From: Oscillospiraceae bacterium
GTDB lineage: Bacteria > Bacillota > Clostridia > Oscillospirales > Ruminococcaceae
Direction of reading: 5' to 3'
DNA length: 64,000 bases
NCBI GenBank assembly: GCA_017415165.1
Contig: JAFQIY010000033.1
Span: forward strand, 1 to 64,000
Shown here: piece after piece, positions 1-8,203 of the stretch
Numbering within the stretch: position 1 is the first letter of the stretch
Layout: each line of letters opens with the position of its first letter
Made by a program: the position numbers and the translations under genes
The notes under the pieces: generated by a model
What the model saw: the letters and a program-made list of their open reading frames with translations, nothing else
What the model was told of the DNA's origin: nothing
Database searches by the model: none

Positions 1-1
1 A

Positions 2-97
2 CAGCAGAAAATTGATATTTATTTCAGGTTTAATATTGCACAAGCAAGCGTAATTGCCGATACGATGGACTACGACAAAAAGAGAAAGGCTGCGTAG
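2..97 (+). CDS. C-terminal end of an unidentified protein (5' partial)
   Basis: An open frame enters from the left edge and encodes 31 residues before a TAG stop. It is followed at once by a hairpin, which supports a real gene end. The visible tail contains K-I-D-I-Y-F-R-F and ends in a lysine/arginine-rich stretch. The K-I-x-I-Y-F/Y part resembles the extreme C-terminus of large serine recombinases with a DUF4368 domain, but 31 residues are too few to decide. If it is a recombinase, a mobile element may end at the left edge. Confidence 0.4.
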   Translation, partial: QQKIDIYFRFNIAQASVIADTMDYDKKRKAA

Positions 98-113
98 TAA
101 ATACTACGCAGCC
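88..113 (+). terminator. Hairpin after the partial gene at the left edge
   Basis: Perfect 11-bp stem (GGCTGCGTAGT / ACTACGCAGCC) with a four-base loop, overlapping the stop codon of the upstream frame. The following T-run is weak, so this is a probable rather than classic intrinsic terminator. Confidence 0.55.
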
Positions 114-189
114 GAAAACCTCTTTGTGGCACCCGAGCCTTTTTCTGTACCGTTTTTTTATTGGTAAATTTATCATTAACAGTAAGTAC

Positions 190-218
190 TTGATTATTTT
201 TTCACAATATGGTATAAT
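190..218 (+). promoter_or_regulatory. Promoter of smsC-smsB
   Basis: TTGATT, a 17-base spacer and TATAAT (213-218), about 70 bases upstream of the ATG at 288. No IscR/RirA-like operator was recognised. Confidence 0.6.
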
Positions 219-287
219 ATTAATCGACATTTTATCACAAGATATCATAATGGAATGTTTAACATACAGGAAAGAGGAAAGTTAACT

Positions 288-1025
288 ATGCTGGAGCTTA
301 AAGATATACGCTGGAAGCTTCCTGAGGGTGAGGAAATTCTCAAGGGAATCAATCTCTCTATCCCTGACGGAAAGCTTACGGTTGTAACAGGTCCCAACGG
401 CGGCGGTAAAACATCTCTCGCAAAGATTATTGCGGGACTTTACGAGCCTGCTGAGGGTCAGATTATTCTTGACGGTGAGGATATTACCAAGTGGGATATT
501 ACGGAGCGTGCAAAGGGCGGCATCGCCTACGCTTTTCAGCAGCCTGTCCGCTTCAAGGGACTGACTGTCCGTGACCTGCTGGAAATGTCTGCGGAAACAA
601 AGCTTAAAGAGGAAAAGGTTTGTTCCCTGCTTGGTGAGGTTGGTCTTTGTGCAAGGGAATATATGGACCGTGAAGCTGACGCAAGCCTTTCGGGCGGTGA
701 AAGCAAGCGTATTGAAATTGCTACTGTTCTTGCACGAAAGGGTGCGAAAATGCTTGTGTTTGACGAGCCTGAGGCAGGTATTGACCTGTGGAGCTTCACA
801 AATCTTATCGAAGCCTTTCAGCGCCTTAAAAACGAGGACGAGCGTTCTCTGCTGGTTATTTCGCATCAGGAAAGAATTATGGAAATTGCTGACCACATCG
901 TTGTTATTTCCGACGGTAAGGTTAAAATGCAGGGCAGCCGTGACGAAATCCTGCCGCAGCTTCTCAGCGAACACGGTGCTGCACATAAATGTCCTCTGGG
1001 CAAGTCTGTAAAGGAGGAGTTCTGA
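288..1025 (+). CDS. smsC: SufC-type ABC ATPase of a minimal Fe-S assembly system
   Basis: ATPase of 245 residues. SufC-family proteins power the SufB/SufD scaffold that builds Fe-S clusters in the cytoplasm. Visible motifs are Walker A (G-P-N-G-G-G-K-T-S), the ABC signature L-S-G-G-E-S-K-R and Walker B L-V-F-D-E-P-E, followed by A-G-I-D-L, where SufC has E-x-x-S-G-L-D. The frame is open from 255, but the start at 288 is preferred because a purine-rich site (GAAAGAGGAAAG) lies just upstream and the family begins with M-L-x-L-x-D-I. The stop is one base from the SufB-like start, so the two are co-expressed. No sufS, sufU or sufD lies beside them, matching the two-gene SUF-like minimal system (SmsC/SmsB). 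Confidence 0.9.
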   Translation: MLELKDIRWKLPEGEEILKGINLSIPDGKLTVVTGPNGGGKTSLAKIIAGLYEPAEGQIILDGEDITKWDITERAKGGIAYAFQQPVRFKGLTVRDLLEMSAETKLKEEKVCSLLGEVGLCAREYMDREADASLSGGESKRIEIATVLARKGAKMLVFDEPEAGIDLWSFTNLIEAFQRLKNEDERSLLVISHQERIMEIADHIVVISDGKVKMQGSRDEILPQLLSEHGAAHKCPLGKSVKEEF

Positions 1026-1026
1026 T

Positions 1027-1947
1027 ATGGACGAAATTACAAGCAAGCTTCTGGGTCTTGTTGCTGACTGGAACGGCACTGATTTCAAGGGTGCATATAA
1101 CATCCGTAAGGACAGCGGCTGCGCAGGCAGACAGAACTCGGAAAATATTACTATTGAAAATAAAAATGACAATCCCGGAATTGTTATAAAAATCGGTGCA
1201 GGTGCGCAGAAAGAAACTGTTTACATTCCTGCCTGCGTTACACACGGCGGCGTAAACGACCTTGTTTACAATGATTTCTACGTTGAAGACGGTGCTGATG
1301 TTATTATTGTTGCAGGCTGCGGCGTGCACTCCGATGATGAGGAGGAAGCACGTCACAACGGTATTCACCGTTTCTTCGTTGGCAAGAACGCAAAGGTGCT
1401 CTACAAGGAAAAGCACATCGGCACGGGCAACGGCAAGGGTGCTAAAAAAATTGACCCTGTTACCGATATTGTTATGGAGGAAGGCTCATATGTTGAGATG
1501 GACACCACACAAATCGGCGGTGTAACCCACTCAAACAGACTGACAACAGCAAAGCTTGGTGCAGGTGCAAAGCTTGTTATCCGTGAAAGGCTTATGACGG
1601 ACAATGACGAAACCGCAAAGTCGGATTTCGTGGTTGTTATGGACGGTGAGGATTCAGGCGTAGACCTTGTTTCCCGTTCCGTGGCAAAGGGTAATTCCTA
1701 TCAGGATTACCACTCCGTTATCAAGGGCAACTGCCGCTGCACAGGACACTCCGCTTGTGACGCAATCCTCGCAGGAAACGGCAGGGTTAACGCTACCCCT
1801 GAGCTTTACGCAGGAGACCTTGACGCTTCACTTATCCACGAGGCGGCAATCGGAAAAATCGCAGGAGAACAGCTTATCAAGCTTCGTACTCTCGGACTTA
1901 CCGCTGAAGAAGCTGAACAGAAAATCATTGACGGTTTTCTTAAATAA
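1027..1947 (+). CDS. smsB: Short SufB/SufD-type Fe-S scaffold protein
   Basis: A 306-residue protein of the SufB/SufD family, much shorter than canonical SufB (about 470). It keeps the right-handed beta-helix core and the C-terminal helical region (S-A-C-D-A-I-L-A-G-N-G-R, then I-H-E-A-A-I-G-K-I and a final L-G-L-T-x-E-E-A-E) and lacks the long N-terminal part. It partners the ATPase encoded immediately upstream, with AGGAGT in the overlap region acting as ribosome site. Such short SufB proteins are typical of anaerobic Firmicutes and archaea with the minimal SMS system. Cys residues in G-C-G-V-H and N-C-R-C-T-G-H-S-A-C are candidates for cluster assembly (inference). Confidence 0.88.
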   Translation: MDEITSKLLGLVADWNGTDFKGAYNIRKDSGCAGRQNSENITIENKNDNPGIVIKIGAGAQKETVYIPACVTHGGVNDLVYNDFYVEDGADVIIVAGCGVHSDDEEEARHNGIHRFFVGKNAKVLYKEKHIGTGNGKGAKKIDPVTDIVMEEGSYVEMDTTQIGGVTHSNRLTTAKLGAGAKLVIRERLMTDNDETAKSDFVVVMDGEDSGVDLVSRSVAKGNSYQDYHSVIKGNCRCTGHSACDAILAGNGRVNATPELYAGDLDASLIHEAAIGKIAGEQLIKLRTLGLTAEEAEQKIIDGFLK

Positions 1948-1954
1948 AAAGATT

Positions 1955-1990
1955 AAGGGTATCAGGTGTAAGCTTGATACCCTTGCTGCT
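1955..1990 (+). terminator. Terminator-like hairpin after smsB
   Basis: Inverted repeat AAGGGTATCA / TGATACCCTT with a ten-base loop, eight bases after the smsB stop. The T-run is short and interrupted. Confidence 0.55.
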
Positions 1991-2040
1991 TTTGGGAACA
2001 AGGCGTGGGAAAAATTAATTTTTATATTTCGTAATTCCGA

Positions 2041-2340
2041 TGAACAGTAAAAAATTCAGCGGTTGTTTTCCACATCGGATGTGAATAATTTGTCAGAATT
2101 TATGTATAATACTCCCTGTAAACCTGTTTTCAACAGGGTAAAGGTACTTCACCCTGACGAAAAATAGAGGTTTTACACTTTTTCCACCGAGTTTTCAACA
2201 CTTTTTCGAGGATGTTTAAGTTTTCCACATAGTTTTCCACCGTTTTTGATTACAAATGGTATAAATTTTACCGAAAAAGCCGATAATAAACGTAAAATCG
2301 GCTTGGAGGAAATGTTGAAAAACGGTGGAAAGTGTGACAT
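2041..2340. repeat. Cluster of DnaA-box-like nonamers in a non-coding stretch
   Basis: The 1948-2378 interval has no convincing gene. It contains TTTTCCACA at 2066 and 2221, TTTTCCACC at 2180 and 2233, TTTTCAACA at 2127 and 2192, and reverse copies TGTTGAAAA at 2313 and GGTGGAAAG at 2325. TTTTCCACA differs at one position from the bacterial DnaA box TTATCCACA. Function is unproven. Confidence 0.5.
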
Positions 2341-2378
2341 TAAACCTTTAAGTACAAAAGCGAGAGGAAAAATCTGTA

Positions 2379-2636
2379 ATGATAAAGGGAGTAAACAGAA
2401 GAATTGTTGAAATAACAAGTACTGAACACGAATTCTTTGAAAAGGCGGTGCTGTATGTAAAGGCTGACAAAAGTTGTCTGCCTGCGGAGAAGATTACGGA
2501 GGAGGCGAGAGAGTATCTCGGCAGGATTGTCCCCGTAAGAGGAAGGAAAAAGCTGTCCCTGACAGCAAAATTCGTTATTGCAATCGCAGGAGTTGCTGCG
2601 CTTATCGGAATTGCCTGCCTGATTATGCTTCTGTAG
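2379..2636 (+). CDS. Small tail-anchored membrane protein, unknown function
   Basis: Encodes 85 residues. A soluble N-terminal part of about 60 residues, with mixed charges and two Cys, is followed by a basic R-G-R-K-K and one hydrophobic segment (about residues 65-85) that runs to the C-terminus, so a tail-anchored topology with the N-terminus inside is likely. A GAGAGG site lies 12 bases upstream of the ATG. No family was recognised. It sits between the nonamer-rich stretch and rlmB, both genes reading the same way, with a separate promoter for rlmB in between. Confidence 0.65.
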   Translation: MIKGVNRRIVEITSTEHEFFEKAVLYVKADKSCLPAEKITEEAREYLGRIVPVRGRKKLSLTAKFVIAIAGVAALIGIACLIMLL

Positions 2637-2666
2637 AAAAATAATTTTAAAAATTCTGCAAAAGCG

Positions 2667-2695
2667 TTGTGTTTTTTGTCGTAATGTGTTATAAT
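2667..2695 (+). promoter_or_regulatory. Promoter of rlmB
   Basis: TTGTGT, 17-base spacer, TATAAT (2690-2695), 38 bases before the rlmB ATG. Confidence 0.55.
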
Positions 2696-2732
2696 TTAAT
2701 GTGAATAATTTTAAGCATTTACGGAGGCTATT

Positions 2733-3605
2733 ATGGCATATTACGATAAAAGACAGCGAAAAGGTGACAGAAATGACCGACCACGCAAGGATACAAGTTA
2801 CAGCAAAAATGAGGGCTATCGCCGCAGAGAAGCTGAACGTGCTGAAAGAAATGAACAGGACGACGAGGGCGGTGCAGGTCTTATTGTGGGAAGAAATCCC
2901 GTAATTGAGGCGCTTAAAGCGGGACGTCCACTTAACACGATTTTTATGAACGGCGAGGGCGGAAGCCTTGGTCTTATTGCGAGAATGGCTAAGGAACAGG
3001 GAATTGTTGTAAAGCAGGTTTCCGAAACGAAGCTTTCCGATATGGCTGAGGGCGCTTCTCATCAGGGCGTAATCGCAAGCGGTGCTTGTGCGGAGTACGT
3101 TACGGTTGAGGACATCCTTGAGGTATCAAAGAAAAAGGGCACAAAGCCGTTTATTATAATCTGTGATGAAATTGAAGACCCTCACAATCTCGGCGCGATA
3201 ATCCGTACCGCTGAGTCGGCAGGTGCTGACGGAATTATCATTCCGAAAAGAAGAAGCGCGGCACTGAACAGCACGGTTTACAAGACCTCGGCAGGTGCGG
3301 CAAGCTGGCTGCCTGTGGCAAGGGTTGCAAATATCCCTGCGGCACTTGACCAGCTGAAGGAAAACGGTGTATGGATTTACGGCACGGACGCAAGCGGCGA
3401 GGACTACACAAATTCCGATATGACGGGAAGTGTGGGACTTGTAATCGGTTCGGAGGGCTTTGGTATGGGCAGACTTGTCCGTGAGAAGTGCGATTTTCTT
3501 CTCAAACTGCCTATGTACGGAAAAATTACTTCCCTTAATGCTTCGGTAGCGGCGGGAATTTTTATGTATGAAACTGTGAGACAGCGTAGTATCAATAACA
3601 AGTGA
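2733..3605 (+). CDS. rlmB: TrmH/RlmB-family 23S rRNA 2'-O-ribose methyltransferase
   Basis: SpoU/TrmH-class SAM-dependent methyltransferase of 290 residues, likely forming Gm2251-type 2'-O-methylguanosine in 23S rRNA. After a charged, disordered N-terminus of about 45 residues comes the substrate-binding domain (G-R-N-P-V-I-E-A-L), then the trefoil-knot SPOUT domain: motif 1 D-P-H-N-L-G-A-I-I-R-T-A, motif 2 around G-L-V-I-G-S-E-G-F-G, and motif 3 L-P-M-Y-G-K-I-T-S-L-N-A-S-V-A. All three motifs are intact. The length fits the family plus the basic extension. It has its own promoter; the next gene starts 74 bases downstream on a TTG. Confidence 0.9.
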   Translation: MAYYDKRQRKGDRNDRPRKDTSYSKNEGYRRREAERAERNEQDDEGGAGLIVGRNPVIEALKAGRPLNTIFMNGEGGSLGLIARMAKEQGIVVKQVSETKLSDMAEGASHQGVIASGACAEYVTVEDILEVSKKKGTKPFIIICDEIEDPHNLGAIIRTAESAGADGIIIPKRRSAALNSTVYKTSAGAASWLPVARVANIPAALDQLKENGVWIYGTDASGEDYTNSDMTGSVGLVIGSEGFGMGRLVREKCDFLLKLPMYGKITSLNASVAAGIFMYETVRQRSINNK

Positions 3606-3679
3606 AACTGAAAAATTGTGCAGTTTTAAGCTGGCTTATTGGTATAAGGCTGTAAAATGAATGAAGGGAGAGCTGGATT

Positions 3680-6379
3680 TTGGCTGACGGAAAATACTCG
3701 GTAGATGACATTCTCAGCGAATATTCCGGAACGACAAACAGCGGGGGAGACTCCGACCTGGATATTGATGCCATATTGGGCGGCTTTGATGCAAAATCTG
3801 AGCCTGATTTACATACAGAAACAACAGAAACGGTAAGTCCTGCGGCGGAGGTTTCCGACAGCTTTGAGGAAAAGTATGCGAAGCTTGCTTCTGCGGTAAC
3901 TGCTGTCAAGGAACGTGAAGATGTTCCGCCTGTTCCTGAAACGGAAAAGCCTGCACGTTCCTTCTCTCAGAAAATGGAGCAGGGCGGCAGTCAGGAGGTT
4001 GTCCGCAAAGAAGAATCGGAGGAAAAGAAGTCTCCGCTCGGTTCGGTTTTTGGGAAAAAGGCTTCTTCTGAGACGGTCAAGCCTGTTGAAGAAGCGCCTA
4101 TTCAGAGCATTTCAAACGAAAGAAAAATTCAGACAGACCCGTTTGAAAAGTATTCCTCTATAGAGGAAACAGAGGCTCAGCGTGAAAAGCAGGACCTTGA
4201 CGAAATACTCAATGAGTATGCCGCTGAAAAGAAGCGTACTGCAAAAAATGAAAATACTCAGCATAAGAGCTTTACGGACTTCTTTACAAAGCTTATTCCG
4301 AAAGCTGAGGAAAGCAATGAAAACGGCATTTCAGGCAATACCGAGCTGCTGGATGGTATGCTGAAAGCAAAGAAGGAGCGTATTTCACGCACGCAGCATA
4401 TCTCTCCGATTGAAAGAAAATCAATTTCGGATATCGACCTTAATCTCGATGATAAAATTATCCACGACACAGCGCAGCTTCCTGTTGATGCTGAAAACAG
4501 CGAGCAGGAAAAGATTGACGCTCTGAAAGAACGCAGAAACAAGAAAATCAGGGATTTCGTGCTTGTGGGCGATGAGGAGGACGTTGCCGACGATGACGCT
4601 GACAATGAGGGTCAGGAGGTTGTCATTGATGACTTCGAAAGCTTCAATGATGCGCCGTCCATTGCTCACGATATCGCTCAGCTCAAGGGCAGCCTTATGC
4701 TCAGACTTTTTGTACTGGTGGTATGTTTAGCGGCAAGCCTCTATATTGCAGCTGCAAACGATAATCAGGCTATGCCGATTATGGATTTGCTCAACAAGCG
4801 TTCACAGACAAATACATATCTGTTTGTAAATGCAATTCTCGGACTTTTTGCGGCATTTTCAAGCTATACGGTTATATCCTGCGGTCTGTCAAAGCTTGTG
4901 TCCTTCAAGGCGGACTGTGACAGCCTGTGTGCGGTTTCAATCGTTGCTTCAATCACCGCAACAATGATTATGTTTGCCAACGGCAACCTTGTCAAGGGCA
5001 GCTTTGTGCATATATATGTTCCTGTGGCAATTGCTTCGCTGCTGTTCAATACGATAGGAAAGCTGTGTATTGTAAAGCGTACTCAGAGAAGCTTCAAGTT
5101 CGTTTCGGGAAGTACGGAAAAGTATGCGATTTTCCACATCGACAACGAGGAAACGGCTCAGGGCTTCACAAGAGGCGCACTGAACGATTTCCCTAATCTT
5201 GCGACAATGAGAAAAACGGAATTCCTTTCCGAGTTCCTTAAAACATCTTATTCAAGCGACAGCACGGACCGCTTCTGCAGAATGTTCACTCCTGCGGTGC
5301 TTGCGGCGGCGGCGGTAATCGGTGTTATTGCGGCAATTCTCGGACGCACCGACCACGGTTCTTCTTCGGTTTATGTGGGAATTTCCGTGTTTGTGGGCGT
5401 TGTGGCTATATGTACGGGCTTTTCTATGATGCTGGTTGTAAACCTGCCGATGCTTCGTGCTTCGAAGAAAAACGCTGAGATGCAGGGCGTTGTGCTTGGC
5501 TACGACAGCATAGAGGAATTCGCTGAAACAAACAGTATTCTTATTGATGCGGGACAGCTGTTCCCTCAGGGCAGCGTGAAGCTTGCGGCGATAAAGGTTT
5601 TTTCCGACACGAGAATTGACGAGGCAATTGTTGAGGCGGCAAGCCTTGCAAGTCAGGCGGGAAGTATTCTCAAGAATATGTTCTACGATATTATTGCCGG
5701 CAAAACAGAGCTGCTCAATCCCGTTGAAAGCTATATTTATGAGGACTCTATGGGTCTTTGCGGCTGGATTAACAACAAGCGTGTTCTGCTGGGCAACCGT
5801 GAGCTGATGGTCAACCACAGTATCGAGGGTATGCCTCCGCTGAGCAAGGAAAAGGAGTACACCGAAAACGGAAGATGTGCGGTTTACCTTTCAATATCAG
5901 GTGAGCTTTCGGCAATGTTCCTGGTGGAAATCAATCCGACAATGGAAGTGCGTCAGTCCTTGCAGGAGCTTCAGAAGAACAGCATTTACGTTATGATACG
6001 TTCTGTTGACTCGCTTGTTACAATCAACAGACTTTCTGAGCTTTTCGAGATTTCTCCCGAATATCTGAAGCTGATACCATTCCGTGTGCACGAACAGTTT
6101 GCAGAGGTTACGGCTTATCAGGTAAGGCAGAAAGCTACTCTTGCCTGCTCGGGACGTTTTGCGGCGCTTTCATCGCTCATTCTCAGCTGCCGATATATGA
6201 AAATGACTATTGGTATGGGTGTTGCGCTTCAGGCGGTGTCAATGCTTCTTGGCGTGCTTATCTCGCTGGTAATGGTTGTTACGGGCAGCGTGCAGGAATT
6301 GTCGGTGTCAATGATGATGATGTACAATTTTGTTTTCACGGCTGTACTGGTTGTGTTCCAGCTTCTGAGAAAGAATTAA
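3680..6379 (+). CDS. Catalytically degenerate P-type ATPase-like membrane protein with long acidic N-terminus
   Basis: Encodes 899 residues; TTG start chosen for the GAAGGGAG site nine bases upstream. Residues 1-335 are acidic and probably disordered, with a repeated short motif (D-D-I-L-S-E-Y near 9, I-D-A-I-L-G-G-F near 29, L-D-E-I-L-N-E-Y near 173). The rest follows the heavy-metal P-type ATPase plan: four membrane spans (about 337-465), a degenerate actuator region, two spans (about 540-595), cytoplasmic P- and N-like domains, and a final hydrophobic pair (about 845-895). The CPC position reads N-L-P-M-L (588). The D-K-T-G-T phosphorylation motif is replaced by D-A-G-Q-L after Asp623. T-G-D and G-D-G-x-N-D are not recognisable, while G-N-R-E-L-M, typical of the N domain, remains. 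It is probably a non-pumping pseudo-ATPase; role unknown. Confidence 0.78.
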   Translation: MADGKYSVDDILSEYSGTTNSGGDSDLDIDAILGGFDAKSEPDLHTETTETVSPAAEVSDSFEEKYAKLASAVTAVKEREDVPPVPETEKPARSFSQKMEQGGSQEVVRKEESEEKKSPLGSVFGKKASSETVKPVEEAPIQSISNERKIQTDPFEKYSSIEETEAQREKQDLDEILNEYAAEKKRTAKNENTQHKSFTDFFTKLIPKAEESNENGISGNTELLDGMLKAKKERISRTQHISPIERKSISDIDLNLDDKIIHDTAQLPVDAENSEQEKIDALKERRNKKIRDFVLVGDEEDVADDDADNEGQEVVIDDFESFNDAPSIAHDIAQLKGSLMLRLFVLVVCLAASLYIAAANDNQAMPIMDLLNKRSQTNTYLFVNAILGLFAAFSSYTVISCGLSKLVSFKADCDSLCAVSIVASITATMIMFANGNLVKGSFVHIYVPVAIASLLFNTIGKLCIVKRTQRSFKFVSGSTEKYAIFHIDNEETAQGFTRGALNDFPNLATMRKTEFLSEFLKTSYSSDSTDRFCRMFTPAVLAAAAVIGVIAAILGRTDHGSSSVYVGISVFVGVVAICTGFSMMLVVNLPMLRASKKNAEMQGVVLGYDSIEEFAETNSILIDAGQLFPQGSVKLAAIKVFSDTRIDEAIVEAASLASQAGSILKNMFYDIIAGKTELLNPVESYIYEDSMGLCGWINNKRVLLGNRELMVNHSIEGMPPLSKEKEYTENGRCAVYLSISGELSAMFLVEINPTMEVRQSLQELQKNSIYVMIRSVDSLVTINRLSELFEISPEYLKLIPFRVHEQFAEVTAYQVRQKATLACSGRFAALSSLILSCRYMKMTIGMGVALQAVSMLLGVLISLVMVVTGSVQELSVSMMMMYNFVFTAVLVVFQLLRKN

Positions 6380-6386
6380 TAAAAAA

Positions 6387-6626
6387 GGTTAGCTTCACGT
6401 TGGTGAAACTAACATTAGCCTGTCGATAAAGTCGACAGGCTAATGAAAAATGAATAAAGAATAATGAATAGCGAATAGTTAAGGTGTCCGCTTTGCGGAC
6501 ATTTTTAATATTATTGCCGAAGGCAATTCCTTGATTATTCATTCTTCATTATTCAATATTCATTATTCATTGTCGAAAAGTCTTTTTCGACAAATTGAGG
6601 TTAGCTTCACGTTGGTGAAACTAACC
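6387..6626. repeat. Hairpin-rich intergenic element bounded by a 27-base direct repeat
   Basis: Between convergent genes. The same 27-base hairpin (arms GGTTAGCTTCAC / GTGAAACTAAC, loop GTTG) occurs at 6387-6413 and 6599-6625. Between the copies lie four more short hairpins at 6415-6443 (TTAGCCTGTCG arms), 6485-6501 (TGTCCGC arms), 6513-6527 (ATTGCC arms) and 6571-6592 (TGTCGAAAA arms). A-rich AATGAATAAAGAATAATGAAT-like sequence on the left is matched by its complement at about 6533-6570, so the whole segment is roughly self-complementary. No ORF with a ribosome site lies inside. Confidence 0.7.
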
Positions 6627-6636
6627 TTTTTATTAT
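6599..6636 (+). terminator. Intrinsic terminator between convergent genes
   Basis: Twelve-pair stem GGTTAGCTTCAC / GTGAAACTAACC with a GTTG loop, followed by CTTTTTATTATTT. The copy at 6387 could serve the reverse-strand gene. Confidence 0.65.
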
Positions 6637-6648
6637 TTATCATAAGAT

Positions 6649-7917
6649 TTATTTACCCTTTTTTGTTGATACAGAAAAAGGTGCAGAGCTTTCTCCCGAT
6701 TTGTATTTGCCGCTGACCTTCTTTACAGCAGCTATTTTGAATTTGTATTTTGTATTTTTCGACAGAGCATCAACTGTACAGCTTGTTCCGGTAACAGTCT
6801 TATATTTTTTATATTTGCCGGTTTCAGCGTTGTAAATATAAACTGTGTATGCGTCTGCGTCAGCAACAGCAAACCATTTCAGCGTGATTTTATTTGCTGA
6901 TGCAGCTGATGTAATACCTACAGGAGCGGCAAGTCCGTTTGGTGCATATTTATATCGGATATCATTTTTGACAGCATACTTTTCAGCAGGAGAGCCCTTT
7001 GATACAATCAAAGTAATTGCTTTCTGCGTAAATGTAATTGTTTTGGTTGATGTCAGGCTTTTATCGTCTGTATCGTATACCGTGTCCTTTCCCTTGGCTT
7101 TTCCGTCAGCTACAATGAATTGGTTTTTGCCGCCGTCAATGTTATATGTGTAGCCGAATGCACGAGGACTCACTTTTGTTTTTGGCGGAATTGCTGCGCT
7201 TTTTAAATTAAGACAGTTTCCGAAAGCGTCCATATGAATTTCCCGCAGCCCTGAAGGGAAATTTATACTTGTGAGCTTAAAGCAGTTGTAAAATGCATTG
7301 CGTCCGATGGCGTCAACAATGGAGTCCTTTGCAAATTCAACAGATTTCAGATTATAGCAATCGGAAAAAGCTTTGTCCCAGATACCGCCGTATACTGCGT
7401 TTTCATCGGAAAGCGGCGATGTGATATTTCCTTTGAATGTGACGGTTTTAAGCGATGGACAGCAGAAAAATGAATTACTGTGGAGAACTCTGACATCGCC
7501 CTCAAATACAACTGTTTTAAGTGACGGACATTTGCTGAAAGCATTTTCTGCAACAGCGTCTATATCACCCTTGAAGGTTACGGTTTCAAGCTTGGTGCAG
7601 CCTTCAAATGCAGAAGAGTAGATGTCAGAAACACCCGAAGCAATCGTGAGACTTGTAATGGTGCTGTTGCCCTTGAAGGCGTTTTTTCCAACTATATCAA
7701 TATCAGCAGGAATTGTAACAGCGCCGCCTTTTCCTTTATATCCTACAAGTGTTTTGCCTGTATATTTTTTAGTTTCAACGATAAAATCATCATTTGTTGT
7801 TTCAGTGGCATAAACGTCTGTTGAAAATAAATCCGTATTGGTATCTGCAGGAAGCATACATATGCTGACAGCCATTATCACAGCGATTACAGATGCGGCA
7901 GTTTTTTTAAAATTCAT
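6649..7917 (-). CDS. Secreted leucine-rich-repeat (BspA type) protein with a C-terminal fibronectin III domain
   Basis: Encodes 422 residues. An N-terminal signal peptide (about 1-37; K-K-T-A-A-S-V-I-A-V-I-M) is followed by tandem LRR_5/BspA-type repeats at about 65-260. These show the typical I-G-x-x-A-F-x-x-C/N-x-x-L-x-x-V-x-F pattern, e.g. S-A-F-E-G-C-T-K-L-E-T-V-T-F. A fibronectin type III domain covers about 335-420 (K-I-T-L-K-W ... Y-T-V-Y-I-Y ... Y-K-F-K-I-A-A-V). There is no LPXTG, dockerin or SLH domain, so how it is retained is unknown. A GTGAGGT site precedes the ATG. Related proteins act in surface adhesion; here that is inference. Confidence 0.85.
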   Translation of the reverse strand: MNFKKTAASVIAVIMAVSICMLPADTNTDLFSTDVYATETTNDDFIVETKKYTGKTLVGYKGKGGAVTIPADIDIVGKNAFKGNSTITSLTIASGVSDIYSSAFEGCTKLETVTFKGDIDAVAENAFSKCPSLKTVVFEGDVRVLHSNSFFCCPSLKTVTFKGNITSPLSDENAVYGGIWDKAFSDCYNLKSVEFAKDSIVDAIGRNAFYNCFKLTSINFPSGLREIHMDAFGNCLNLKSAAIPPKTKVSPRAFGYTYNIDGGKNQFIVADGKAKGKDTVYDTDDKSLTSTKTITFTQKAITLIVSKGSPAEKYAVKNDIRYKYAPNGLAAPVGITSAASANKITLKWFAVADADAYTVYIYNAETGKYKKYKTVTGTSCTVDALSKNTKYKFKIAAVKKVSGKYKSGESSAPFSVSTKKGK

Positions 7918-8203
7918 AATATGACCTCACTTTCGGATTGTAAAAAATATTTTGCGTTTATGTTAACTATTAATAATTATAGCACCATAAGGCACGGCTG
8001 ATGTTTACAAAATAAGTATAATATATTAACGAAATTTGAACAAAAGTAATGCTGTTTTGCTGAATGTGTATTGCACGGATTGAAAAAATGTGATATACTG
8101 TACTGGGTTTTATTTGTTTGGAAAATAACGTTTCTGCACAGAATATCCATACAAGAAAATGCGGCGGAGTGCTGAAACGTATCTATTAGAATTCGGAGGA
8201 TTT
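7918..8203. other. Divergent intergenic region
   Basis: AT-rich spacer between the reverse-strand LRR gene and the forward CYTH gene. It holds the CYTH promoter at 8071-8099. No clear promoter was found for the LRR gene and no riboswitch was recognised. Confidence 0.5.
8071..8099 (+). promoter_or_regulatory. Promoter of the CYTH-domain gene
   Basis: TTGCAC, 17-base spacer, TATACT (8094-8099), about 105 bases before the chosen ATG. Confidence 0.5.

Noticed and set aside
282..1172. 296-residue reverse-strand ORF opposite smsC
   Set aside because: Antisense shadow of a conserved gene; no ribosome site and no plausible domain.
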